From: Bacillus_AB infantis_C
GTDB lineage: Bacteria; Bacillota; Bacilli; Bacillales; Cytobacillaceae
NCBI RefSeq assembly: GCF_050107595.1
Contig: NZ_JBNILH010000001.1
Span: forward strand, 434,001 to 498,000
DNA length: 64,000 bases
Direction: 5' to 3'
Part shown: in pieces, positions 16,413 to 24,033 of the stretch
Position numbering within the stretch: the first letter of the stretch is position 1
Layout: every line of letters begins with the position of its first letter
Made by a program: the position numbers and the translations under genes
Notes under the pieces: generated by a model
What the model was told of the DNA's origin: nothing
Seen by the model: the letters and a program-made list of their open reading frames with translations, nothing else
The model's database searches: none

Positions 16413-16985
16413 CTATATATATAGCTTGGGTGAGGAACTGCTCTTTCCGGGGGCTTTGGCACGTTTGGGAGCTTCTGAAGGCTGGTGGGATCCGGCTGAT
16501 TCAGGTTTTCTTTGCTCCGGCGGGGAGGGGGCTTTTTTTGTTTCAGAAGCTGCCTCCTTTTCACTTTCTTCGCTTCCGGAGCTCTTCAATCCTCTGTACA
16601 GCTTCCACATGGCCGGAAGATTTTTGACCATCGGTCCGTACTGCTGTACCATCGGTCCGAATTGCTGGGCTGTATTGAGCATTTTCTGTGTATTTGACAA
16701 GAATCCCGATATGCTGGACGGATTGGCGATCGACTTCAGGAATCCGCCTGAACCTGCTGCATTGGCAGCGCCCGGAGCTGCGGCGCGCATGGCATTCAAT
16801 CCGCCCGCTGCTGATGCTGGATTCTTGCCTTTGCCCAGCAGCTTGGCCAGCAGTCCTCCGCCTCCCTGGCGTGTCTGCTGCATCGGTCCCATCATAGGGC
16901 CAAAGCTGGGCCTGGCCTGCATCGGTCCTCTGAATTGCGGCGGCATTCCTCCGCCCTGCATCGGAAAACGGGGTCTAGGCTGCAT
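16413..16985 (-). CDS. yqfQ: YqfQ/VrrA-like low-complexity protein
   Basis: This 190-residue protein is rich in Gly, Pro, Met and Gln at the N terminus (MQPRPRFPMQGGGMPPQFRG) and in Ser, Lys and Pro at the C terminus. The middle carries a helix-prone core (SGGFLKSIANPSSISGFLSNTQ split here as a Gly/Ser run) and a tandem FGPMVQQ-YGPMVKN repeat. It corresponds by position and composition to YqfQ, the VrrA (variable region with repetitive sequences) family known from B. anthracis typing. A strong AAAGGAGGC site precedes the ATG. Function unknown. The long plus-strand frame opposite it is a composition artefact. Confidence 0.8.
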   Translation of the reverse strand: MQPRPRFPMQGGGMPPQFRGPMQARPSFGPMMGPMQQTRQGGGGLLAKLLGKGKNPASAAGGLNAMRAAAPGAANAAGSGGFLKSIANPSSISGFLSNTQKMLNTAQQFGPMVQQYGPMVKNLPAMWKLYRGLKSSGSEESEKEAASETKKAPSPPEQRKPESAGSHQPSEAPKRAKAPGKSSSSPKLYI

Positions 16986-17364
16986 AATATGCCTCCTTTA
17001 TTTAATTGTTTCTCTTTATGTAAGCTATGCACCTGTCATGAAATTGGTTTAGGTTTCTGCGGATGTTTCCCTATTTTCTTGTTTTGCCGCATTTTATTAA
17101 AAGGCTTTGTTCAACACTGCTTTTGAATGGGCGCTCATCCGTGTAAAAACAGAGTTATACACGCTTTTCAGCATATCTGGCAAAGGGATCCCAAAATAAC
17201 ATGGGAACCAGAGCCTATTAAAAACACCCTTAATGGCTAAAATAATTATATCTGCGGTATTGGTGGTCTTTTGTATGAAACTTTATTATAATAATATGAT
17301 GGACAAAGACTGGTGAGACATGTTGTCCACTCAGGCTGCGGCCACTAACTATAAGGAGTTAATT
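16986..17364. other. Divergent yqfQ/cshB spacer
   Basis: These 379 bp separate divergent yqfQ and cshB. The yqfQ ribosome site lies at its left edge. A TATAAT-like sequence near 17288-17295 could be a -10 element for cshB, but no good -35 is paired with it. No open frame with a ribosome site and no repeat copy was seen. Confidence 0.5.
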
Positions 17365-18675
17365 ATGACCGAAACGAAATTTGAACGATACGATCTTAAG
17401 CCATTTATTATAGAAGCTGTCAAAAAGCTCGGGTTCTATGAGCCCACAGAAATTCAGGAACGCCTGATTCCAATCATCCTTAAAGGGGATAGTGCGATTG
17501 GACAGTCCCAGACAGGCACCGGGAAGACCCATTCCTATATTTTGCCGATCCTTCAGAAAATTGATCCTTCGAGGCAGGGGGTACAAGCTGTCATAACCGC
17601 TCCGACAAGGGAGCTGGCCACCCAGATCCATAAGGAAGTCCTCAAAGTAACAGAGCAGGCTGACGGCGAAGAGGAAATCAGCTCCAAACTGCTTATAGGG
17701 GGGACAGATAAACAGAGGACAATAGAGAAGCTGAAAGTGCAGCCCCAGGTAGTAGTTGGAACTCCAGGCCGGATCAACGACCTGGTCAAGGAAAATGCGC
17801 TGCTCGTCCATACCGCTTCAATGCTGGTCGTGGATGAAGCTGATCTGATGCTTGATATGGGCTTCCTTGAGGATGTGGACCAGGTTGCAGGCAAGATGCC
17901 TGAAAAGCTTCAGATGCTTGTATTCTCGGCGACAATCCCGGAAAAGCTGAAGCCATTCCTGAAGAAATATCTGGAAAATCCTAAGTTCGTCCAAATAGAG
18001 CCCAAGCAGATTGCAGCTGCAAAAATTGAGCATTATCTGCTCCCTTCAAAGCACAAAAATAAGACGGAAATTGTCTTCCGTGCTCTGGAAGCCTTCAATC
18101 CGTATTTGGCGATCGTCTTTACAAATACAAAGAAAAAGGCTGATGAGGTCGCGGATGCTCTTATGCAAAAAGGCCTAAAGGTAGGCCGTATTCACGGGGA
18201 CCTCAGCCCGCGTGAACGGAAAAAAATGATGAAGCAGATCATGGATCTGGAATTCCAGTATATCGTTGCGACCGATCTTGCTGCCAGGGGCATTGATATT
18301 CAGGGAATCAGCCATGTAATCAATTATGAGCTGCCGACAGATCTGGACTTTTACATCCACCGTGTAGGCCGGACGGCAAGAGCGGGATCTTCCGGCATCG
18401 CTCTCACGATTTATGATACGTCAGATGAAGATGCGCTGAACAGGCTGGAAAAGCTGGGAATCGAGTTCAGGCATGTTGATCTTCAAAAGGGCGAATGGAT
18501 TGATTTAGGCGACCGCAACAGACGGAAAAAACGGCAAAGGCAGACAGACGAGATTGATGCCCATGCCCAATCCCGTGTGAAAAAACCGAAGAATGTAAAG
18601 CCTGGTTATAAAAAGAAAATACAAAGAGAAGTAGAGAGCATCAAGAAACGCCAAAGAAGGCTTAAAAAGAAATAA
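17365..18675 (+). CDS. cshB: DEAD-box RNA helicase CshB
   Basis: This ATP-dependent RNA helicase is linked to cold adaptation and mRNA/ribosome remodelling. Helicase motifs run in order: Q motif (YEPTEIQERLIP), I (SQTGTGKT), Ia (PTREL), Ib (TPGRI), II (DEAD), III (SAT), V (ATDLAARGID) and VI (HRVGRTARAG). A basic C-terminal tail (KKRQRQ...KRQRRLKKK) probably binds RNA. ATG 17365 was chosen for its AAGGAG at 17353-17358; earlier in-frame ATG 17320 lacks a ribosome site. The product has 436 residues. nfo follows 28 bp later. Confidence 0.95.
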   Translation: MTETKFERYDLKPFIIEAVKKLGFYEPTEIQERLIPIILKGDSAIGQSQTGTGKTHSYILPILQKIDPSRQGVQAVITAPTRELATQIHKEVLKVTEQADGEEEISSKLLIGGTDKQRTIEKLKVQPQVVVGTPGRINDLVKENALLVHTASMLVVDEADLMLDMGFLEDVDQVAGKMPEKLQMLVFSATIPEKLKPFLKKYLENPKFVQIEPKQIAAAKIEHYLLPSKHKNKTEIVFRALEAFNPYLAIVFTNTKKKADEVADALMQKGLKVGRIHGDLSPRERKKMMKQIMDLEFQYIVATDLAARGIDIQGISHVINYELPTDLDFYIHRVGRTARAGSSGIALTIYDTSDEDALNRLEKLGIEFRHVDLQKGEWIDLGDRNRRKKRQRQTDEIDAHAQSRVKKPKNVKPGYKKKIQREVESIKKRQRRLKKK

Positions 18676-18703
18676 AGGCAGGCTGCCGGAGGGAGAGAAT
18701 AGA

Positions 18704-19600
18704 ATGCTTAAAATTGGTTCGCATGTGTCGATGAGCGGGAAAAAAATGCTCCTTGCCGCAAGTGAGGAAGCTGTATCTTATGGCTCCAGCACTTTCATGA
18801 TTTACACAGGGGCCCCTCAAAATACACGCCGGAAAAAGATTGAGGATTTAAATATTGAGGAAGGCAGGCGCCATATGGAGGCCAATGGAATCGACAATAT
18901 CATTGTCCATGCCCCTTATATCATCAATATTGGAAATACGACAAATCCGTCGACCTTTGAGCTGGGAGTCAACTTTCTGCGTTCGGAAATAGACCGGACG
19001 GAAGCAATCGGCGCCCGCCAGATCGTTCTTCATCCCGGTGCGCATGTCGGTGCAGGAACAGAAGAGGGCATCAAAAAAATCATTGAAGGACTGAATGAAG
19101 TCCTGAATGGCGAGGAAAATGTCCAGATTGCGCTGGAAACAATGGCAGGCAAAGGCTCTGAATGCGGGAGAAACTTCGAAGAGCTGGCCATGATCATCGA
19201 TGGAGTCAAGTATAATGATCATCTATCCGTCTGCTTTGATACATGCCACACGCATGATGCAGGCTATAATATCGTAGAAGACTTTGATGGGGTATTGAAT
19301 GAGTTCGACAAAATTGTCGGGCTCGACCGCCTGAAGGTGCTTCATATCAATGACAGCAAAAATGAGCGAGGAATGAAAAAGGACCGTCATGAAAACATCG
19401 GCTTCGGCCATATCGGCTTTGACGCTTTAAGCTATATCGTCCATCATCCGCAGCTTGCAGAAATTCCGAAAATCCTTGAAACGCCATTTGTCGGGGAAGA
19501 TAAGAACAGCAAGATGCCTCCATACAAATATGAAATTGAGATGCTCAGGAACAAGGAATTCAACGAAAACCTTCTTGCGGACATCATGGAAGGCAAATAA
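18704..19600 (+). CDS. nfo: Endonuclease IV (AP endonuclease)
   Basis: This enzyme cleaves 5' to abasic sites in base excision repair and uses a three-zinc site. At 298 residues it is the normal family length. Ligand-bearing motifs are visible: VHAPYIINIGN, VLHPGAHVG, ALETMAGKGSE, CFDTCHTHDAGY and HINDSKN...HENIGFGHIG. GGAGGGAGA precedes the ATG. Its closeness to cshB suggests co-transcription, and a strong terminator follows. Confidence 0.96.
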   Translation: MLKIGSHVSMSGKKMLLAASEEAVSYGSSTFMIYTGAPQNTRRKKIEDLNIEEGRRHMEANGIDNIIVHAPYIINIGNTTNPSTFELGVNFLRSEIDRTEAIGARQIVLHPGAHVGAGTEEGIKKIIEGLNEVLNGEENVQIALETMAGKGSECGRNFEELAMIIDGVKYNDHLSVCFDTCHTHDAGYNIVEDFDGVLNEFDKIVGLDRLKVLHINDSKNERGMKKDRHENIGFGHIGFDALSYIVHHPQLAEIPKILETPFVGEDKNSKMPPYKYEIEMLRNKEFNENLLADIMEGK

Positions 19601-19603
19601 ATG

Positions 19604-19640
19604 AAATACAGCTGCAGGGTGCTGCAGCTGTATTTTTTTA
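19604..19640 (+). terminator. Intrinsic terminator after nfo
   Basis: AATACAGCTGCAG (19605-19617) pairs with CTGCAGCTGTATT (19622-19634) across GGTG, then TTTTTATT. Confidence 0.92.
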
Positions 19641-19649
19641 TTGTAAAGG

Positions 19650-19845
19650 AAATTATAAATTATAAGTTTTGTGGATAAATATCAATTCTTGATCAACGTC
19701 CAGCAGCTGCGCCGAGGTCACAAGCCAAACCTCCCAAAAAGGCAAAGAAGGCCTTTCCGGGAGGTTCGTCTTGGGGCCCCCAGGATTGGGGTCATGCAGA
19801 TGTTGCCACAGGACGTGGCATTTTTTAGCCTGCGTTCTTTAATAG
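19650..19845 (+). repeat. Dispersed folded repeat (family B)
   Basis: This copy starts with the GGAAATTATAAAT leader also seen near 48990. It then has TATCAATTCTTGATCAACG, GTCCAGCAGCTGCGCCGAGG, ACCTCCC...GGGAGGT, TGCCACAGGACGTGGCA and GCCTGCGTTCTTTAA. It abuts a family A copy, so the two form a composite. Confidence 0.78.
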
Positions 19846-19996
19846 GGCAAGCCTCTTCCGCATTTCTATTGTCCAGCTCCAAAGCCTAGCCCCTCGAGTC
19901 ATTAGCCAAGCAAACCAAAAGGTTAAAGAACAACCTTCCGGCTTGCTCGTCTTATGCTTGTCGGGGCTGAGCAAGGCTTTTCCGCATTTCTATTTC
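19846..19996 (+). repeat. Dispersed folded repeat (family A), overlapping the yqfT end
   Basis: It has the same blocks as the 1643-1920 array: TTCCGCATTTCTATTGTCCAG, AAGCCTAGCCCCTCGAG, AAGGTTAAAGAACAACCTTCCG, TTGTCGGGGCTGAGCAAGGC, then TTCCGCATTTCTATT. Its right end contains the minus-strand stop codon of yqfT (19990-19992). Confidence 0.8.
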
Positions 19997-20244
19997 GTAA
20001 ATTGCATAAACAGCTTATTTACTTCCCTTGCTGTGTCGGGTCCGGCAATTTTGGCAATTTCCTTAATGATCTTGGAGCGTTCTGAATCCTGGAAGATATT
20101 TACCTGTTTACCGTTTAAGTAATTGGCAATTTGCTTTGCCTGCACATGATTTATGGATATTTGGAATTGCTTCGCGTATTTTAAAAGCTCTTCGGTCGTA
20201 ATGGTACTGACTTTATGATTGATGATGTTCTCAAATATTTTCAT
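19990..20244 (-). CDS. yqfT: DUF2624 family protein YqfT
   Basis: An 84-residue conserved protein of Bacilli (YqfT, DUF2624), function unknown. It is helical and has no membrane segment: MKIFENIINHKVSTITTEELL, then YAKQFQISINHVQAKQIANYL, ending VNKLFMQFTK. The start ATG at 20244 follows GGAGGTGGG on the minus strand; a longer frame to 20274 is less likely. The stop TAG is supplied by the edge of an adjacent dispersed repeat, so the natural C terminus may have been altered slightly. Confidence 0.85.
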   Translation of the reverse strand: MKIFENIINHKVSTITTEELLKYAKQFQISINHVQAKQIANYLNGKQVNIFQDSERSKIIKEIAKIAGPDTAREVNKLFMQFTK

Positions 20245-20337
20245 TTTCCCACCTCCTCTGTACCTTATGTACAAAAGCCCGGAAATGTGACTGAAAAGTG
20301 CTTTCAGAAGAAAATTAAGCCAACGAATCCGGTTTTC

Positions 20338-20366
20338 TTTACATTGTGGTGGAGTTCCGTTATACT
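20338..20366 (+). promoter_or_regulatory. Sigma-A-type promoter of znuC-znuB-zur
   Basis: A -35 TTTACA (20338-20343) and a -10 TATACT (20361-20366) have the optimal 17-bp spacing, upstream of znuC. Confidence 0.7.
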
Positions 20367-20375
20367 ACTAAAGTT

Positions 20376-20397
20376 AAATCGGAATCATTCTTATATT
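20376..20397 (+). promoter_or_regulatory. Candidate Zur operator
   Basis: The left half AAATCGGAAT and right half ATTCTTATATT flank a central C. They approximate the 7-1-7 inverted repeat AAATCGTAAT-N-ATTACGATTT bound by Bacillus Zur. The site starts about 10 bp after the -10 and lies before the znuC ribosome site, a repressing position. The right half is imperfect. Confidence 0.65.
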
Positions 20398-20411
20398 AAA
20401 AGGTGATAAAA

Positions 20412-21203
20412 ATGAAAGACCAAAAACCCATTATTGAGATATCCAATCTCACTTATAGATATGAAAAAGAAAATGTGCTGGAAAATATTAATTTAACCAT
20501 TCCTGAAGGAGCATTCCTTGGAATAGTAGGACCGAATGGTTCAGGGAAGTCAACTCTCCTTAAAATGATCCTTGGGCTTTTGAAGCCGCAGAAAGGCGAA
20601 ATTTATCTGTTCGGACAGCCAATCGGAAAATTCAGGGAGCAGTCAAAAATCGGCTTTGTTTCCCAGAAGGCAAACTCCTTCAATACCGGGTTTCCTGCTA
20701 CTGTATTTGAGGTGGTTTCCAGCGGACTGACCAAAAAGCTGGGACTGTTCCGGTTTGCAGGCAGGCAGGAAAGGGCGAAAGTTGCGGAAGCGATTGAATC
20801 TGTCGGCTTGACTGCCTTTTCGGGCCGCAATATCGGCGAGCTTTCCGGAGGCCAGCAGCAGCGCGTCTTCATTGCCAGGGCGCTTGTCAGCAGTCCTAAG
20901 CTGATGATACTTGACGAACCGACGGTCGGAGTCGATGCTCAGAATGTACAGTCGTTTTATCAGATGCTTGGGGATTTAAATACCAAGCTGGGCATTACGC
21001 TGGTTCTGGTAACGCATGACATCGGCACGATAACCGATAAGGTCACACATGTAGCCTGCCTGAATAAGCATCTTCATTTTCACGGCAGGACAGAAGAATT
21101 TGAAGACTTCGATCAGAATGAGGTTTCAGAGTTTTACGGACACGGGCTCCACGTCCTTAATCATGACGGCCACCATCATCATCATGAAGGAGGCGCATTA
21201 TGA
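20412..21203 (+). CDS. znuC: Zinc ABC transporter ATP-binding protein
   Basis: This ATPase of the ZnuABC/AdcABC high-affinity zinc importer has Walker A GPNGSGKST, signature LSGGQQQR, Walker B LMILDEP and the H-loop VTHD. A histidine-rich C-terminal tail (GHHHHHEGG) is a common zinc-buffering feature. ATG 20412 is preferred (AAAAGGTG just upstream) over GTG 20403. It has 263 residues. It overlaps znuB by 4 bp. The binding lipoprotein (ZnuA) is not in this window and must be encoded elsewhere. Confidence 0.93.
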   Translation: MKDQKPIIEISNLTYRYEKENVLENINLTIPEGAFLGIVGPNGSGKSTLLKMILGLLKPQKGEIYLFGQPIGKFREQSKIGFVSQKANSFNTGFPATVFEVVSSGLTKKLGLFRFAGRQERAKVAEAIESVGLTAFSGRNIGELSGGQQQRVFIARALVSSPKLMILDEPTVGVDAQNVQSFYQMLGDLNTKLGITLVLVTHDIGTITDKVTHVACLNKHLHFHGRTEEFEDFDQNEVSEFYGHGLHVLNHDGHHHHHEGGAL

Positions 21204-22063
21204 TTTCGGCTATCCTTGAATATGAATTCTTGCAGAACGCCTTTTTGACTGGCATTATCATCGGCATCATTGCTCCTGTCCTTGGGGTTTTCATCGTGGT
21301 GCGCAGACTGTCGCTGATAGCAGATGCCTTGAGCCATGTCACGCTTGCAGGGATTGCAGCCAGCCTGCTGCTGGAAAAAAAGTTCATAGCATTCAGCGGC
21401 CTAAATCCGATGTATATGGGAATGCTGTTTTCTGTTGCAGGCTCCCTTTTCATAGAAAAGCTGAGAGCTGTTTATAAGCATTATCAGGAACTGGCCATCC
21501 CGATTATCCTTTCGGGAGGGATCGGGATTGGGGTCATCTTCATTTCTCTGGCAGATGGCTTCAATACAGATCTGTTCAGCTACCTGTTTGGAAGTGTAAG
21601 TGCGGTCAGCAGGACAGACCTTTGGATAATTTTAATCATTAGCGCCATTGTGGCCATTCTTATAGTATTATTATATAAAGAACTGTTTTTGCTTTCCTTT
21701 GATGAAGAGCATGCTAAGGCGTCCGGCATCGCCGCAAAGAGCGTCCATTTCATTTTCATTGTGATGGTTGCCCTTGTCATTGCGGCTTCCATGAGAATTG
21801 TCGGGATTTTGCTTGTTTCGTCCCTGATGACCCTCCCTGTTGCTGCCAGCATCCGCATTGCCAAAGGGTTTAAGCAAACCATTCTTTTCTCGGTGATCTT
21901 CGGGGAAGTTTCTGTCCTTGGAGGATTGTCGGTTTCCTATTACCTGGACCTTGCTCCAGGGGGGACGATTGTAATGATCAGCGTCCTTATTCTTGTTTTA
22001 ACCATCCTGATAAAATCCCTGTTCCTGAAATTTGCTTCCGGCGCTGAAAAAGCCGAGGCATAG
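21200..22063 (+). CDS. znuB: Zinc ABC transporter permease
   Basis: A membrane permease of the ABC-3 family (287 residues, about eight or nine TM segments) that works with ZnuC. Typical family sequences are LGVFIVVRRLSLIADALSH and ALVIAASMRIVGILLVSSL. ATGA overlap with znuC indicates coupled translation. It is followed by zur 57 bp later, giving a self-contained zinc uptake and sensing operon. Confidence 0.94.
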   Translation: MISAILEYEFLQNAFLTGIIIGIIAPVLGVFIVVRRLSLIADALSHVTLAGIAASLLLEKKFIAFSGLNPMYMGMLFSVAGSLFIEKLRAVYKHYQELAIPIILSGGIGIGVIFISLADGFNTDLFSYLFGSVSAVSRTDLWIILIISAIVAILIVLLYKELFLLSFDEEHAKASGIAAKSVHFIFIVMVALVIAASMRIVGILLVSSLMTLPVAASIRIAKGFKQTILFSVIFGEVSVLGGLSVSYYLDLAPGGTIVMISVLILVLTILIKSLFLKFASGAEKAEA

Positions 22064-22120
22064 GCGGGGCCTGGAAAAGCTGCCAGGAAGCAAGCAGCGC
22101 GATTTAAAGAGGTGATTGCA

Positions 22121-22534
22121 ATGAATGTTGAAGAAGCCTTGATTCTTTTAAAAGAAAAAGGATATAAACATACAGGAAAGCGCGAGGAAATGCTGCAGTT
22201 CTTTTCTGACAGCAATAAATATCTCACTGCCAAAGATGTGCTTGATAAATTGAAGGACGATTACCCGGGATTAAGCTTTGATACGATATACAGAAATCTT
22301 TCTTTATTCGTTGACTTGGGGATCTTTGAAATGACCGAGCTTTCGGGAGAAAAACATTTCCGTTTTACATGCTCGCACCATCATCACCACCATCACTTTA
22401 TCTGTCTTGACTGCGGCAAAACGAAGGAAATTGAGACATGCCCGATGAATGAGCTCCAGGAAAATCTGAAAGGCTACGATGTATCCGGCCACAAATTTGA
22501 AATCTATGGCCGCTGTCCGGATTGTTTACATTGA
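22121..22534 (+). CDS. zur: Zinc-responsive repressor Zur (Fur family)
   Basis: Zur represses zinc uptake when zinc is sufficient. The 137-residue protein has the Fur winged HTH (GYKHTGKREEMLQFF, LSFDTIYRNLSLF), a seven-histidine run (SHHHHHHHF) and two CxxC pairs (CLDC, CPDC) forming the structural zinc site. ATG 22121 matches the known Zur N terminus (MNVEEALILLKEKGYK) and has AAAGAGGTG upstream. The candidate operator at 20376-20397 suggests autoregulation. Confidence 0.95.
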   Translation: MNVEEALILLKEKGYKHTGKREEMLQFFSDSNKYLTAKDVLDKLKDDYPGLSFDTIYRNLSLFVDLGIFEMTELSGEKHFRFTCSHHHHHHHFICLDCGKTKEIETCPMNELQENLKGYDVSGHKFEIYGRCPDCLH

Positions 22535-22540
22535 TATAGG

Positions 22541-22573
22541 AAAAACCGGCCTTGGGGCCGGTTTTTTTAATTT
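22541..22573. terminator. Bidirectional terminator between zur and yqfW
   Basis: AAAAACCGGCC pairs with GGCCGGTTTTT (22541-22551 with 22555-22565) across TTGG, and a long T run follows. Confidence 0.93.
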
Positions 22574-23139
22574 TTTTCAGCTTTCAGCAACTGTTCCACT
22601 GCTGCCTTCGCCTCAAACCAGCTGTTCACCCTGACAACCCCTTCAGGGATAGGGTCGCGATTATAAGGTGTGTCAAAAAGGATGACGGGTATGCCGCACT
22701 CTTCATGGATCGCAACTGCATTATCATGCTTGTCTTCAAAGAATATATCCACTTTGTGCTTCTTAGCCGTACTGATTTTATCATGAGAGCCAATCAGCTC
22801 TACATGATGAAAATTAAGCTCGTTTTCCAGGAACCATTCTTCGGTCAATTCCTGCAGATAAGAGCCGCGTGCACTGATAAAGTACAGCTCATGCTTTGAT
22901 TCCCATTCTTTCAGAACCTGTTTTGCTCCTGAAGCCAACGGGGAATTGGCATAAATCTTTGGTTCATTGTCAAGGAACCATTTTGCAAATTCTTCTTCGT
23001 CTATGTCAACCAGGGGATTTAAGTCATATTCTTTTACATCCTCCAGGGTCAGGTTTAATTGGAACGCTTCATTCAAATAGGGGATGATCGAGGAAGGGCA
23101 TGTCACTGTCCCATCGATATCAATGCCGAATCTTTTCAT
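22567..23139 (-). CDS. yqfW: HAD-family nucleotidase YqfW
   Basis: A predicted 5'(3')-deoxyribonucleotidase-like HAD phosphatase. The 190 residues begin MKRFGIDIDGTV, containing the DxDxT nucleophile motif. Later ELYFISARGS (motif II) and EDKHDNAV (acidic motif) complete the site. ATG at 23139 follows AAGGAGAAAAG on the minus strand. The substrate is unknown; the UPF0655/NT5C-type fold points to a nucleotide monophosphate or similar. It converges on zur and shares its terminator. Confidence 0.88.
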   Translation of the reverse strand: MKRFGIDIDGTVTCPSSIIPYLNEAFQLNLTLEDVKEYDLNPLVDIDEEEFAKWFLDNEPKIYANSPLASGAKQVLKEWESKHELYFISARGSYLQELTEEWFLENELNFHHVELIGSHDKISTAKKHKVDIFFEDKHDNAVAIHEECGIPVILFDTPYNRDPIPEGVVRVNSWFEAKAAVEQLLKAEKN

Positions 23140-23264
23140 ATGTCTTTTCTCCTTATATGGATGTCTCATACCATCTTAACAGAACTTGTGCCCTCCAAAA
23201 AGGATTGCAGGTGAAGAAGCAGGAGACTTGCCTGTTTTTATCTGGATAAAGAAGTATATTTTTA

Positions 23265-23445
23265 ACTTCGATTACTGACCAGCAGCACGCATATCCCTAG
23301 AGTCACAAGCCGATCTGCCAAAAAGGGCAAAGAGCGTATTTGCGGCAGGATCGTCATAAGTCCCCCAGGAACCTGGTAATGAAGACGCTGCCGCAGCACA
23401 TGTTCTTAGTCTGCATTCCTTAAGGGAGCAAGAGAAGCTGCGCTT
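23265..23445 (+). repeat. Degenerate dispersed repeat (family B)
   Basis: A diverged copy: ACCAGCAGCACGCATATCCC, GAGTCACAAGCC, GCCAAAAAGGGCAAAGAG, CCCCCAGGAA, AGTCTGCATTCCTTAAGGGA, and the AGAAGCTGCGCTTTTC end. It fills most of the 430-bp spacer between yqfW and yqfX; otherwise only the yqfX leader is present. Confidence 0.6.
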
Positions 23446-23570
23446 TTCTTACCATACATTAGCATCGTAAAACAGGGGGAGAGAGCAGATAATAAATAAT
23501 GCTCCTATAGAAGGGGGCAGCTAATTTGCCATTACTAACAAATCAGGCTTCTGAAAGCGGAGGGATTATA

Positions 23571-23957
23571 TTGGCAGATCAAGAACGCTCTCAGCAAGAT
23601 CAAGACCTTCGCCACAGCGAAGAGATTGGCGAAAAAAATGAATATGGGTCAAGGAATTATACAGAAGAAACAGCCGCCGAAATCGCAGCGCCTGTTTCGC
23701 TGGGAAGAGGCAGCAGCGGGGAGGACTACCGCGGGGAAGAAAATGCCGGGATGGACCTTTCTGGCGGTATGATGGGGTATGGAGCTTTAGCGCTTTCGAT
23801 TCTTTCACTGTTTGTCCTGCCAATTCTGTTTGGCGCTGCCGGCATCATTCTCGGCTTTATAGCGCGCCGAAGAGGGGCACGCACAACCGGGGCCTGGGCA
23901 ATCGGCATCGGTGCCGTCTCCATTATCATCGGAATCTTTATCCTTCCGTTCTTTTAG
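23571..23957 (+). CDS. yqfX: YqfX family membrane protein
   Basis: A 128-residue protein with a long acidic, Gln-rich cytosolic N terminus, followed by a hydrophobic hairpin (ALALSILSLFVLPILFGAAG, then WAIGIGAVSIIIGIFILPFF) flanking an Arg-rich loop FIARRRGARTTG. This two-TM layout is DUF4190-like. The TTG at 23571 has GGAGGG at 23559-23564; a TTG at 23526 with its own AAGGGGG site would add 15 residues. Function unknown. Confidence 0.8.
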   Translation: MADQERSQQDQDLRHSEEIGEKNEYGSRNYTEETAAEIAAPVSLGRGSSGEDYRGEENAGMDLSGGMMGYGALALSILSLFVLPILFGAAGIILGFIARRRGARTTGAWAIGIGAVSIIIGIFILPFF

Positions 23958-23970
23958 GCGGAAACGGGAA

Positions 23971-24003
23971 AAAAGACCGGCTCACAATTGAGCCGGTCTT
24001 TTA
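23971..24003. terminator. Bidirectional terminator between yqfX and ispG
   Basis: GACCGGCTCA (23975-23984) pairs with TGAGCCGGTC (23989-23998), flanked by AAAA and TTTT. Confidence 0.92.
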
Positions 24004-24033
24004 TTTGCTTCAGCTGAAGGGGCGGCAAGCCGC

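Noticed and set aside
16384..17052. 222-codon plus-strand frame
   Set aside because: It lies opposite yqfQ, has no ribosome site, and arises from the Gly/Pro/Met-rich codons of that gene.
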